Source: Rohdeia sp044358925 (GTDB taxonomy: Bacteria; Planctomycetota; UBA1135; GCA-002686595). Taken from it: a stretch of DNA of 28,977 nucleotides. The translations under genes and the position numbers were made by a program. The stretch covers positions 1 through 28,977 of the forward strand of contig JBIKNC010000026.1 of assembly GCA_044358925.1 (NCBI GenBank), written 5' to 3'. Of the stretch, positions 16,045 to 23,956 are shown piece by piece. Each line of letters starts with the position of its first letter. The first letter of the stretch is position 1. The notes below the pieces were generated by a model. It did not search any database. It was given only the letters and a program-made list of their open reading frames with translations, and had not been told where the DNA came from.

Positions 16045-16961
16045 TCGCCGAGCTCTCCCACACCCGTCGACCACTCGATGAAGCGCAGCACGCGCCAGCG
16101 CACTTCGCCGCCGTCGCGCTCGCGGCGCACGAGCGAGATCAACCACAGATCGAGCACCACGAACATGCTGCGGTCCGCTTCGAGGTTCGCGTCCCACGTG
16201 AACAGGATCGGCAGCGACGCGCGTGTGACGACGCGCCCTTCGCCGAGGAGTTCGATCTCCCAGGTGCGTGCTTCGCCTTCGGGCGTCGTGCCGGTGAGTT
16301 CGACTTCGCTGCCCGGAGCACGTGAGCCGAGAGCACGCACGAGGCCGCGCCCCGAGTGCACCGCTTCGCCGTCGAGAGCGGTGACCCGCGCGCCGACCGG
16401 CAGCTTGCGCACCGGCCCTTCGTCGGGGCGCGCGACGAGCACCGCGCAGTTCGGTCCGTCGCCCCAGGCCGCGCGTGAACGCGCCGGGTCGAGGTGGAAG
16501 AGCGGCTCGGCCGGCGACGTCGCGCCCGCGCTCGCCGCGAGCACGACCGGCACCGCGAACACCGTGTCGCCGCGCTGCACTTCGAAGCGCAACGTCTCAC
16601 CGGCCGGGCGCGCCGCCGCGATCGCCGCGACGTCCGCACTCGCGAAGACCTCGTCGTCGTCGACCGCCATCACGACGTCGCCGACCTGGAAGCCCGCCTC
16701 CGCCGCCGGTGAGTTGGGCTCCACGCTTGCAACCCGCAAGCCTGCTCCGAAGGCGAGGTCTTCGAGCGAGTCGCTCGCGTTCTCCTCGAGTTCGAGCCCG
16801 ACGCCCGCGCCGCTCGCACCCGCCGCACCCGGCGGCAACGCCCACGCAAGCACCTCCGGCAACGGATCCGGAATCGTGCGCGCCGGCGCCGTGACACAAC
16901 CCGCCGACAGCGATCCGGCGACAGCCGCGACGAACGCGGCGAGACGTGAACTTCGACTCAT
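16041..16961 (-). CDS. PDZ-domain lipoprotein, first gene of the VCBS operon
   Basis: This 306-aa product carries a lipoprotein signal peptide (MSRSSRLAAFVAAVAGS, then LSAGC with Cys22). A PDZ domain spans about 72-135: VASVEPNSPAAEAGFQVGDVVMAVDDDEV, the carboxylate-binding fold that recognises C-termini. A weaker PDZ-like segment may follow (about 185-250, with VGARVTALDGEAV and GRGLVRALGSRAPGSEVEL). There is no protease triad, so it is a binding or scaffold protein. Its stop overlaps the next start as ATGA. With two propeller proteins downstream, the operon may build a surface-bound complex. The intergenic region upstream, shared with a divergent lipoprotein gene, contains no TA dinucleotide. 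Confidence 0.85.
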   Translation of the reverse strand: MSRSSRLAAFVAAVAGSLSAGCVTAPARTIPDPLPEVLAWALPPGAAGASGAGVGLELEENASDSLEDLAFGAGLRVASVEPNSPAAEAGFQVGDVVMAVDDDEVFASADVAAIAAARPAGETLRFEVQRGDTVFAVPVVLAASAGATSPAEPLFHLDPARSRAAWGDGPNCAVLVARPDEGPVRKLPVGARVTALDGEAVHSGRGLVRALGSRAPGSEVELTGTTPEGEARTWEIELLGEGRVVTRASLPILFTWDANLEADRSMFVVLDLWLISLVRRERDGGEVRWRVLRFIEWSTGVGELGE

Positions 16962-17231
16962 GGCAGGGAGCGCCGCGGCGCGCGCAGAGTCTCGCGAACC
17001 GCGTGGCCCTCGAACAGCCGAGGGTCAGCGCTTTCCGGCACTCGGCCCGCGCGTGCACCCGGCGTGAGCGCCTCGGCGACCCGCCGAACGGGCCGCGCTC
17101 GAAGCGCTCGGCCGAAGTCGCTTTCAACTGCGCCGCGCCGTCGCCGTGTTCGGTCCTCCTTCCATGGACCGCGCGCCGGCTCCGCGCCTCGCCCGTCGCG
17201 AGCGCACGCTCGTCCCGCACCCGACCACACC
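16962..17231. promoter_or_regulatory. Divergent intergenic region without TA dinucleotides
   Basis: This 270-bp spacer lies between two divergent lipoprotein genes. On reading I find no TA step on either strand, so no TAnnnT -10 element can be placed. No hairpin stands out. Confidence 0.4.
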
Positions 17232-17693
17232 ATGCAGCCCACGTCCGCTCTCGCTCGCTTCGTCCTCGTCATCACGCTCGCCGCAGCCTCGGCCTGCCAC
17301 ACACCCGACCCTGCTCCGCAACCCTTCGACGTCGCGGATCTTTGGCCGCTGATCACCGTCGCCGAAGCCGCCGGCTGCGACGCGATCGACTACCTCCACA
17401 TCTCGCATCCGCCGTCCGGCCGCGCGGCGCTCGGCGCGACCGACGGCGCGCCCGCGCGCGTCGTGGTCACGACGACCAGGAACCGGATCGAGGTCATCAC
17501 CACCCGCATCCACTCGACGGAGGTCCTGAGCGACTTCCTCGTCGCGATGCTCGTCGGCGCCGGCCACCGCGCCCGCGCCGTCACGCCATCGACGGTCGTC
17601 GTGTTCCTCGACGAACTCGGCGAAGGCCTCGTGCACCTGCACGTCGAGGACGACGCGCTCGCGATCGAACTCGGACGGGCCGCGCTTCCGTGA
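17232..17693 (+). CDS. Small lipoprotein, first of a related pair
   Basis: This 153-aa lipoprotein has a signal peptide ending LAAASAC (Cys22). The mature domain (about 45-150) has a strand-rich pattern: LHISHPPSG, RVVVTTTRNRIEVITTR, a helix (VLSDFLVAMLVGAG), then STVVVFLDELGEGLVHLHVEDDALAIEL. The neighbour at 17885 has the same order of elements, so the two are probably paralogues. No function is assignable. The ATG at 17232 follows cacacc and lacks a Shine-Dalgarno sequence. Confidence 0.72.
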   Translation: MQPTSALARFVLVITLAAASACHTPDPAPQPFDVADLWPLITVAEAAGCDAIDYLHISHPPSGRAALGATDGAPARVVVTTTRNRIEVITTRIHSTEVLSDFLVAMLVGAGHRARAVTPSTVVVFLDELGEGLVHLHVEDDALAIELGRAALP

Positions 17694-17774
17694 GGTTCGA
17701 CGGCGGCGGTCGATGGATGTGGAGCGCCGCACGTGCTCCGGTGGAGCGCGGCGCACACGACGCGGCCGCAGCGC

Positions 17775-17839
17775 GCCGCACGGCCCTGTGCGGCACTGGG
17801 CCGTACCGCGCTGCCCTGAGCAGCACTGCCCTGTGGCAG
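17775..17839 (+). terminator. Two consecutive hairpins between the lipoprotein genes
   Basis: GCCGCAC (17775-17781) pairs with GTGCGGC (17788-17794) around a 6-nt loop. CTGCC (17826-17830) pairs with GGCAG (17835-17839) around CTGT. The stretch between them repeats GCACTG and CTGCCCTG elements. It may terminate the first gene or hold a short structured RNA. Confidence 0.4.
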
Positions 17840-17884
17840 ACTTCGAACGCTCGCTCGACACGTCCGTCGACCGCCCACCTTGCC

Positions 17885-18319
17885 ATGTGGACTCACCGAC
17901 TCGTTTGCGCCGCGGCCGTCCTCGCCGCTTCCTGTTCCTCCTACGCCCCGAACACGCCGCCGCCGTCCGGCGACGCCACTTTCGACGAGCTCTCGTCGGA
18001 AGATCATGAGCGTCATGCCGCCATCGTCTACGTGCACCTCGACGCTCCTCCGAACGGGATGTCGCTCGACGAAGGCGCGCCGTACCTCGAGGTCTCGACG
18101 CCCCGAGGTGATGTGCGCATCGCAACGCGAGCCGGTCAGTCGATCGGCGACGTCGTGAGTGCACTCGAGGCCGCTCTGCTCGCCGCCGGCAACGAGGTCC
18201 GAGTCGTCGACGACTCCATCGTCGTCGTGCTCCTCGTCGACGACTCGGAGGTGCACATCGGCAGCGACCTCACGGACGACGGACTCGTTGTGACGACAGG
18301 TTTCGCGTTGCGCGACTGA
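17885..18319 (+). CDS. Small lipoprotein, second of a related pair
   Basis: This 144-aa lipoprotein has a short signal peptide ending VLAASC (Cys17). The mature part mirrors its upstream neighbour: VYVHLDAPPNGM, a strand pair (YLEVSTPRGDVRIATR), an Ala/Leu helix (VSALEAALLAAGNEVRVV), then DSIVVVLLVDDSEVHIGSDL. It is strongly acidic. The shared element order and the VVV-L...VH pattern suggest an old duplication. No Shine-Dalgarno sequence is seen before the ATG. Confidence 0.72.
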   Translation: MWTHRLVCAAAVLAASCSSYAPNTPPPSGDATFDELSSEDHERHAAIVYVHLDAPPNGMSLDEGAPYLEVSTPRGDVRIATRAGQSIGDVVSALEAALLAAGNEVRVVDDSIVVVLLVDDSEVHIGSDLTDDGLVVTTGFALRD

Positions 18320-18670
18320 GTCGAGAGCGCGTTCGCTCGCGACCAAAGAACTCGAGCGGGCGCGCCTTGGCGCTCGAACCGCGGCCGCGTCGCATGGCGT
18401 TTCGCGAGGGAGCGACGCTCGACCGCGGGTCGACGCCGAGTGAGCACAGTTCGCGCATCCGCGCGCCACCCCGCGCGTCGATCGGAGCCGCCGTCGCGGC
18501 CCGCGCCTCTGCGGACCGCGATCGCCGCGCGTGCTCGACTGTTCCGAGCCCGTGAGCACACTCGCGCGCGCCTCGAACCAGCGCGCGCGGCTCTTTCTTC
18601 CGCGTCGAATCGAGGTACGAAAGTCGGGGCGCGCCGCCTCCGTCGCGAGCCGCACGCAACCACGACGATC
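18320..18670 (+). promoter_or_regulatory. Intergenic region upstream of the large secreted protein
   Basis: This 351-bp stretch contains no convincing gene. CGAGCG (18353-18358) and CGCTCG (18371-18376) flank a palindromic GGCGCGCC, a hairpin that may end the lipoprotein transcript. TACGAAAGT at 18616-18624 is a weak -10 candidate for the gene at 18671. Confidence 0.35.
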
Positions 18671-20545
18671 ATGTACCGCACTCGATTCGCTCTCGGCGCT
18701 CCTGCCACCACGACCGCGTTCCTCGCCACGTTCGCCTTCGCAGGCAGCGCTCTCGCGCAGACGCCGTCCGCGATCTTCACCGCGAACACGGGCGGCGCTC
18801 TCGACCTGATCCCCGGCCAAGGCGGGGCGCCGTTCTCATCGTTCACGCAGAGCACGCTGCGCCTCTCGCGCACCGGCCGCTACTTCGCGATCGCGATGAA
18901 CGCGACGTCGCTGCCGAGCAGCGGCGACAACTTCACCGTCATCGGCACGGCGCAAGGCATCGAGTACGTCGTGCAGGAGGGCGCGCTCCTCGGCAGCATC
19001 GGCTTCGGTTATTCGAGCCGGCCCGACTCGCCGATCGGCATCAACGACTTGGGCGACTGGGCCTTCTCCGGTTCGACGACCAACCCGTCCTTCTCCGCGA
19101 ACGACGTCGTCGCGCGTTTCGATCGTTCGGCGAATCAGTGGGCGCTCGTCGCCGTCGAGAACACTGCGATCCCCGGCATCGCGGGCGAGAACTTCAGTCC
19201 GTTCACGGGCTCGGTGACGCTGCTCGACGACGGGCGCGTGGCGTTCGTCGACAGCTCGACGAGCGGCGCGCTGCCCAGCTCACAGGACGAACTCCTGTTC
19301 CTCGCCACGCCCGGCGCGCCGGCCTACTCGATCCTCGCGCAAGCGGGCGTCCTCGTGCCGAGCAACCAAGCCGGCGGCACGACCGCGACGCTCAGCGACA
19401 TCTTCGAGGCCACGGTCAGCGCCGATGGAACGAGCTACATCCTCGAAGGCGGCCTGACCGGCGTGCCCGCCGCGCAGTTCCGCGTCGCGGTCGTCGACGG
19501 CGTCGTCGTGCACCAACAGGGCGACGCGATTCCCGGCCTGACCGGAACCGCGACCAGCAACTTCTCCGACGTCGAGATGTTCCCCGGCGGCGACTGGTCG
19601 ATCATGAGCGGCACGACCGCCAACGAGTCGTACCTGCTGGTCAACGGCAGCGTGCGCCTCGTCGAAGGCGATCCGGTCCCCGGCGGTCTGCCGGGCGAGA
19701 CGATCGACACCATGCGGCACGTCGACATCAACCGCTTCGGCGACATCGCGCTGCACACCGAGACGTCCGTGCGTTCGGTGGTGCTGCTCCTGCCCGCCGA
19801 CCCGCTGCTGCCCGGCCGCGTGCAGTTCGCCACCGCGACCACCGCCGGCGTCACGACGGGCACGCGCACCGACCTCGACGGCGACTGCACCCTCGACGAC
19901 GCCTACCTCGTCTTCATCAACGACGACACCGTCGCCATCGACGACGAGCGCCGCGTCTTCGTCGTCGGCCGCTTCGCCAACAGCTTCTCGACGGTCGTCG
20001 GCGACGCGCTCTTCAGCTCGCGCCGCATCGGCGCTTTCGGCGCGGACTGCAACGCGAACGGCATCGCCGACGACTGCGAGATCGGCAAGAACCCGCTCCT
20101 CGATCAGGACCTCGACGGCGCCATCGACACCTGCGGAGCGCCCCCGACCCTGACCGTCGACCGCCTGATCGTCTCGCGCACCGACGGCGGCTCGCAGAAC
20201 TTCACGATCGACGTCGGCCCCGCGTTCGCCGGCCAGTTCTACATCCTGACCGGCAGTGCGACCGGCACGCTGCCCGGCACCCCCGTCGCCACCTCGACCG
20301 GCTCCATCCTCCTGCCGCTGAACGTCGACGCCTACACCTTCCAGACCTTCAACGGCCCGCCGGTCTTCAGCAACTTCATCGGCCTCCTCGACGCGAACGG
20401 CACAGGAGCCGCCACCCTCACGATCGCGCCGAACGTCCTCTCGCCGTCGCTGGTGGGCATCGAACTCGACCACGCCGCGCTGACCTTCGACGGCGTGTTC
20501 TTCACGTCGGTGACGAATGCGGTGGCGTTCGAGTTGGGCGCCTGA
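18671..20545 (+). CDS. Large secreted protein with planctomycete-type calcium-loop motif and C-terminal beta domain
   Basis: This 624-aa exported protein has a signal peptide cleaved after SALA (Ala29/Gln30). The body (about 35-390) is a series of repetitive strand blocks with ING-type turns (IGINDLGDWAFSG, SVTLLDDGRVAFVDSS, VDINRFGDIALHTE), which may form a propeller. Calcium-loop signatures follow: DLDGDCTLDD (401-410) and DCNANGIADDCEIG (from 459) with DQDLDGAIDTC (from 478). The DCNANGI-DDCE form is frequent in planctomycete secreted proteins. The last 120 residues (FYILTGSATGTLPGT, LPLNVDAYTF, VTNAVAFELGA) resemble a C-terminal beta domain shared by many secreted proteins of this phylum, possibly linked to export or anchoring; this last point is from memory of the group. 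Confidence 0.83.
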   Translation: MYRTRFALGAPATTTAFLATFAFAGSALAQTPSAIFTANTGGALDLIPGQGGAPFSSFTQSTLRLSRTGRYFAIAMNATSLPSSGDNFTVIGTAQGIEYVVQEGALLGSIGFGYSSRPDSPIGINDLGDWAFSGSTTNPSFSANDVVARFDRSANQWALVAVENTAIPGIAGENFSPFTGSVTLLDDGRVAFVDSSTSGALPSSQDELLFLATPGAPAYSILAQAGVLVPSNQAGGTTATLSDIFEATVSADGTSYILEGGLTGVPAAQFRVAVVDGVVVHQQGDAIPGLTGTATSNFSDVEMFPGGDWSIMSGTTANESYLLVNGSVRLVEGDPVPGGLPGETIDTMRHVDINRFGDIALHTETSVRSVVLLLPADPLLPGRVQFATATTAGVTTGTRTDLDGDCTLDDAYLVFINDDTVAIDDERRVFVVGRFANSFSTVVGDALFSSRRIGAFGADCNANGIADDCEIGKNPLLDQDLDGAIDTCGAPPTLTVDRLIVSRTDGGSQNFTIDVGPAFAGQFYILTGSATGTLPGTPVATSTGSILLPLNVDAYTFQTFNGPPVFSNFIGLLDANGTGAATLTIAPNVLSPSLVGIELDHAALTFDGVFFTSVTNAVAFELGA

Positions 20546-20623
20546 GCGACGCGGCACCACGACAACGCTTGGCGGCGTGTCGGGTCGAGGCACGCTCGCA
20601 CTCGGGCACGTCCTCTCGCGAGT

Positions 20624-21733
20624 TCACTTCGTCGGTCGACGCGCGCGCGTGGGCTTGGCGGCCATTGGCGCGGAACTCGAGCGAGCATTGGCGGGCGCGA
20701 GCCCCTTCGCCTTCGCGATCGACAGCGGCGTGCGCCCTTCGACGTCCGGCCGCGTGAGATCAGCCCCGCTCGCGACGATCGTCTCCCAGAAGTTTCGATT
20801 GCCGCGCGACGCGGCCTGGTGCAGCGCGGTCCAACCGCGCTCGTCGGCGACGTCGGTCGAGGCGCCGTGCTCCAGCAGCCACGTCGCGGTCTTGAACTGA
20901 CCCCAGCGGACCAGCTCGTTCAAGAGCGGCCGCCCGTCGTGCCGCGCGCCGTGGGCGAGGCACAGCTCGCCGAAGCGCGCGAAGTCGTCCTTCGTGTTCC
21001 ACAGCGCGGTGACGAGCGCCGCGTTCGCATCCGCGCCGCGCTCGAGCAGGAGCTGCGCCTCCGCGAAGCGCCGCGCACCGATCGCGAAGTACGACGGGCG
21101 CAGGTGCGTTTCGCCGAGCACGTTCACCGTCGCGACGCGATCGACGTCGGCGCCCGCGTCGATCAGCAGGCGCACGAGTGCGAGTCCGTCGCGCGCGCGC
21201 TTCGCGTCGAGCCGCACCAAACGCGAGCCGCACGCGAAGTGCAGCAGTGTGAGCCCGCTCGACGCCTCCGTCGTCGCGTCCGCCGCCGTTGCGAGCGTCG
21301 CGTCGCGCGCCAGCCGCTTCTTCACGGCCGCGAGGCGCAGCAGCGCCGCCTCCGCGAACACGTCGACCTTTGCGCCGCCGTCGATGAGCATCTGTGCGAG
21401 CCGCTCCTTGCCGCCCAGCCCCGCGAGCACGAGCGCCGTCGCCGGCGGGAAGCCCGCGCGCACCTCGAGGTCGGCGCGTGCTTCGATCAACGCGCGCACA
21501 CACTTCGCACGGCGCGCCTCGTCGTCCTCACCTTCGCCGTGCACGGTCTCTTGAACCAAGGCGTGCAGCGGCGCCCAACCGCGCACCACGCGATCCGGCT
21601 CGGCGCCCGCGCGCAGCGCTGCGCGCAGCGCATTCTCGTCACCGTCGCGGCACGCCGCGGTGAGTGCCCTCTGAGCCGCTGCCGATGAACCTCTCGCCAC
21701 CTTCACCCTCAAACTCGCGCGCCGCGCTGCCAT
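20624..21733 (-). CDS. Ankyrin-repeat protein
   Basis: This 369-aa protein consists of about eight ankyrin repeats. The consensus is visible as repeated LHxAxxxGxxxxxxxLLxxGAxxx units: LLIDAGADVDRVATVN, LLLERGADANAALVTAL, WLLEHGASTDVADERGWTALHQAASRGN, VASGADLTRPDVEGRTPLSIAKAKG. The N-terminus is basic and no signal peptide is present, so it is probably cytoplasmic. The C-terminus has a basic tail (KPTRARRPTK). Ankyrin arrays bind proteins; the partner is unknown. A TAGCCT box 7 nt before the ATG suggests a leaderless transcript. The downstream gene (21761) is on the same strand with only a 27-bp gap on the far side. Confidence 0.9.
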   Translation of the reverse strand: MAARRASLRVKVARGSSAAAQRALTAACRDGDENALRAALRAGAEPDRVVRGWAPLHALVQETVHGEGEDDEARRAKCVRALIEARADLEVRAGFPPATALVLAGLGGKERLAQMLIDGGAKVDVFAEAALLRLAAVKKRLARDATLATAADATTEASSGLTLLHFACGSRLVRLDAKRARDGLALVRLLIDAGADVDRVATVNVLGETHLRPSYFAIGARRFAEAQLLLERGADANAALVTALWNTKDDFARFGELCLAHGARHDGRPLLNELVRWGQFKTATWLLEHGASTDVADERGWTALHQAASRGNRNFWETIVASGADLTRPDVEGRTPLSIAKAKGLAPANARSSSAPMAAKPTRARRPTK

Positions 21734-21740
21734 GTTCGTG

Positions 21741-21746
21741 AGGCTA
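21741..21746 (-). promoter_or_regulatory. TAGCCT -10-like box, leaderless geometry
   Basis: On the minus strand TAGCCT is followed by 7 nt and then the ATG at 21733. In leaderless promoters of several high-GC bacteria a TAnnnT box 6-8 nt before the start codon places transcription initiation at the start codon. Confidence 0.4.
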
Positions 21747-21760
21747 CCGGCCGCGCCTGC

Positions 21761-23956
21761 TCACTCGCGATACACGGGCGTGAGCGTTCCGCCGAGCGCG
21801 TCGAGTTGCTCGGGCGTGTGCGCCGCGATCGGCCCGACGGCGACGTCGATCACCTCGTCACCGCGCTGCACGAGCAGCTTCGTGCTCCCATGTTCGGTGA
21901 AGCTCCAAGCGTCGAACGGCGGGTAGTGCCGATCGGTGTGCGAGTGCTTGTCATCGAGGAGTGCCTGGAGTCGAGCCGCGTCAGCCGTGCGCCAGCCGCT
22001 CTGCTGGCGGAACGTGAGGCCGTCGAAGCCGATGACGAGGTCGCCGTCCGTGAGTCCGGCTGCGGCGAGAGGCGAGTCTTGGCGCGTGAGCGCGACGCGT
22101 AGCGCGTCGTGCGGCCGACCAACCCACAGCACCTCGTCGCACGGCACGACGAAGTCGAACGTGCCGTACGCGAACCAGTCGTCGTCGACCCAGACGCGGT
22201 AGCGCCCGGCGAGCAGGCCCGTGACGTTCAAGCGCCCCGACGTGTCCGTCTGCAGCTCGAGACTCTGGCCCTCGCCTTCGAGGCGCAGCGTCCGCGGCCA
22301 TTGCCGCTCCGGCAGACACCAGAACGCCGCTGTGTGCCGCCGCGGGAGAACCACCTCGAAATCGTGCACTCCGGTCGTGAGGTCGCGATCGATGGTCGCG
22401 AGCGTCCGTGCGGGCTTCGGCGCGGAGCCGTTGGCCACGGGTGCGGACTGGACGAGGAAGCGCCACCTCCCGGGCTGCATGCCAGTGACGGTCAAGGTGT
22501 TCGTGGCCGTGTCGCGTTCGACGCTGACCACGGACGTTCGCGCGACGACGTGGGGAGAGGACTCGTCGACCGGCTCGAATCGTCCCAAGCTCACGACCGC
22601 ACTCGTCACCAACTCGGCCGCTTGTTCTCCGACCAACTTCAAACGCACGAGCGGCCGCGGTTCGAACGCGACGCGGTAGTCGAAGACACCGCGTTCGAGG
22701 GTGACGGTCTGAACTCCGAGCCGCGGATGCACGAACTCGAGGCGCGACGGTTGGGTCGAGTGCGCGCTCGCCAGCAACTCGTCCGCGACTGTGCCCGATG
22801 CGATGGAGAGGCGACCGTCGGACGCGACGGTCCACTTCTGTTCGATGGAGCGTTCGGCCCAACCATGGTGGAGGATGCGCAGCCCGTCGAGCGTGAAGCC
22901 GCCCGGCACGTCGACCGCGATCGACACCTGCGCGACGGGCAGAGCGGCGAGGTCGAAGCGGACGGCGGTGCGCGGTGCGACGATTTCGACCGGCTGTGCG
23001 GCGAGCAGACGGCCGCTCGTCGAGAACAAGCGTGCGACGTGAGGTCCGTCCGCATTCTCCAACACCACGGTCGCCGTGCCGTCCGCTTCAATGCGTGCGT
23101 GGTTCGGACGGCGGCCGAGAGCTCCCGGCACGTTCGGGTCCGGCGGAACGATCTCGACGTACGCCTGCGACGTTCGGTCGAACGGCAGCGGGCTGTTGCG
23201 GACGAACACGTCGACCGTGCGCGATGGTGCGAAGGTCAGCTCGACGGTGTTCGACGTCGACGTGTCGATGGAACTCGCGGCGGCCCAATCGAAGCCGCCG
23301 TTGCCCGCGAGCTGGTTCGAACCGCTCCAGGATCTTGCGGTCACGGAGTGTTCTCCTGGCAACACGTGGAGCACCGCGTCGCCGGCGTCGACGAGGAGTT
23401 CCTGACCGAAACCCCGGCGTGTGTCGGAACCCCGCGCCGGCATGTGTGACTCGACGCGCACGAGGATGCGCTCGGTCGGCGCGCCGTCGATCTGTGTGAA
23501 GCGCAGCGTCAGGGCGACGAGCTCGTGTGCGACGACAGCGACATGGTCGCCGGCCACGCACGCGGCGCCGTTCGGCGGTCCGAGGACGACATGGGTCCCC
23601 GGCGTCGCGTACAGCAGGAACGATCGATCGAGGGCCAGTCCGTCGAACGCGAACTCGCCGTTCGTCCCGCTCGACGTGCGCCGAGTGTCGGGCCGATCGG
23701 GCTGCGGGGCGAGCGCGATGCCGAAGAAGCCCTGCGAGTCGGGCGCGCGCTCTTCGAGCCACGCGGGGAGTGTCCCCGGAGGTGCCGAGTCGCGCGGCAC
23801 GAGCAGGAGTTCGAGACCGGCGACGGGCACTCCGCTCTCGTCGACGATGCGGCCCGTGAGTGCGCCGTCGTCGCGCGGCGCGTTCGAGAACGCGAGCAGC
23901 GACGCAGCGGTCGCAAGCGCCAGCGCGAGGGCGACGATCGTCCTCCAGAGGCTCAT
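21761..23956 (-). CDS. Large exported protein with carboxypeptidase-regulatory-like and PDZ-like domains
   Basis: This 731-aa protein starts with a hydrophobic signal/anchor (LWRTIVALALALATAASLLAF). A CarboxypepD_reg/CnaB-like beta domain (LTGRIVDESGVPVAGLELLLVPRD) follows at about 33-60. The centre consists of further beta-sandwich-like segments with strand pairs such as LTLRFTQIDGAPTERILVRVESH and TVDVFVRNSPLPF. A PDZ-like segment lies near the C-terminus: RVALTRQDSPLAAAGLTDGDLVIGFDGLTF. The start at 23956 was chosen because it overlaps the upstream stop as ATGA; the open frame extends four codons farther. No catalytic residues are visible. It probably binds a surface ligand or belongs to an envelope complex with its upstream partner. 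Confidence 0.82.
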   Translation of the reverse strand: MSLWRTIVALALALATAASLLAFSNAPRDDGALTGRIVDESGVPVAGLELLLVPRDSAPPGTLPAWLEERAPDSQGFFGIALAPQPDRPDTRRTSSGTNGEFAFDGLALDRSFLLYATPGTHVVLGPPNGAACVAGDHVAVVAHELVALTLRFTQIDGAPTERILVRVESHMPARGSDTRRGFGQELLVDAGDAVLHVLPGEHSVTARSWSGSNQLAGNGGFDWAAASSIDTSTSNTVELTFAPSRTVDVFVRNSPLPFDRTSQAYVEIVPPDPNVPGALGRRPNHARIEADGTATVVLENADGPHVARLFSTSGRLLAAQPVEIVAPRTAVRFDLAALPVAQVSIAVDVPGGFTLDGLRILHHGWAERSIEQKWTVASDGRLSIASGTVADELLASAHSTQPSRLEFVHPRLGVQTVTLERGVFDYRVAFEPRPLVRLKLVGEQAAELVTSAVVSLGRFEPVDESSPHVVARTSVVSVERDTATNTLTVTGMQPGRWRFLVQSAPVANGSAPKPARTLATIDRDLTTGVHDFEVVLPRRHTAAFWCLPERQWPRTLRLEGEGQSLELQTDTSGRLNVTGLLAGRYRVWVDDDWFAYGTFDFVVPCDEVLWVGRPHDALRVALTRQDSPLAAAGLTDGDLVIGFDGLTFRQQSGWRTADAARLQALLDDKHSHTDRHYPPFDAWSFTEHGSTKLLVQRGDEVIDVAVGPIAAHTPEQLDALGGTLTPVYRE

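Noticed and set aside
20624..21733. Plus-strand frames across the ankyrin gene
   Set aside because: The minus-strand frame shows clear ankyrin repeats. The plus-strand frames are Arg/Ala-rich shadows.
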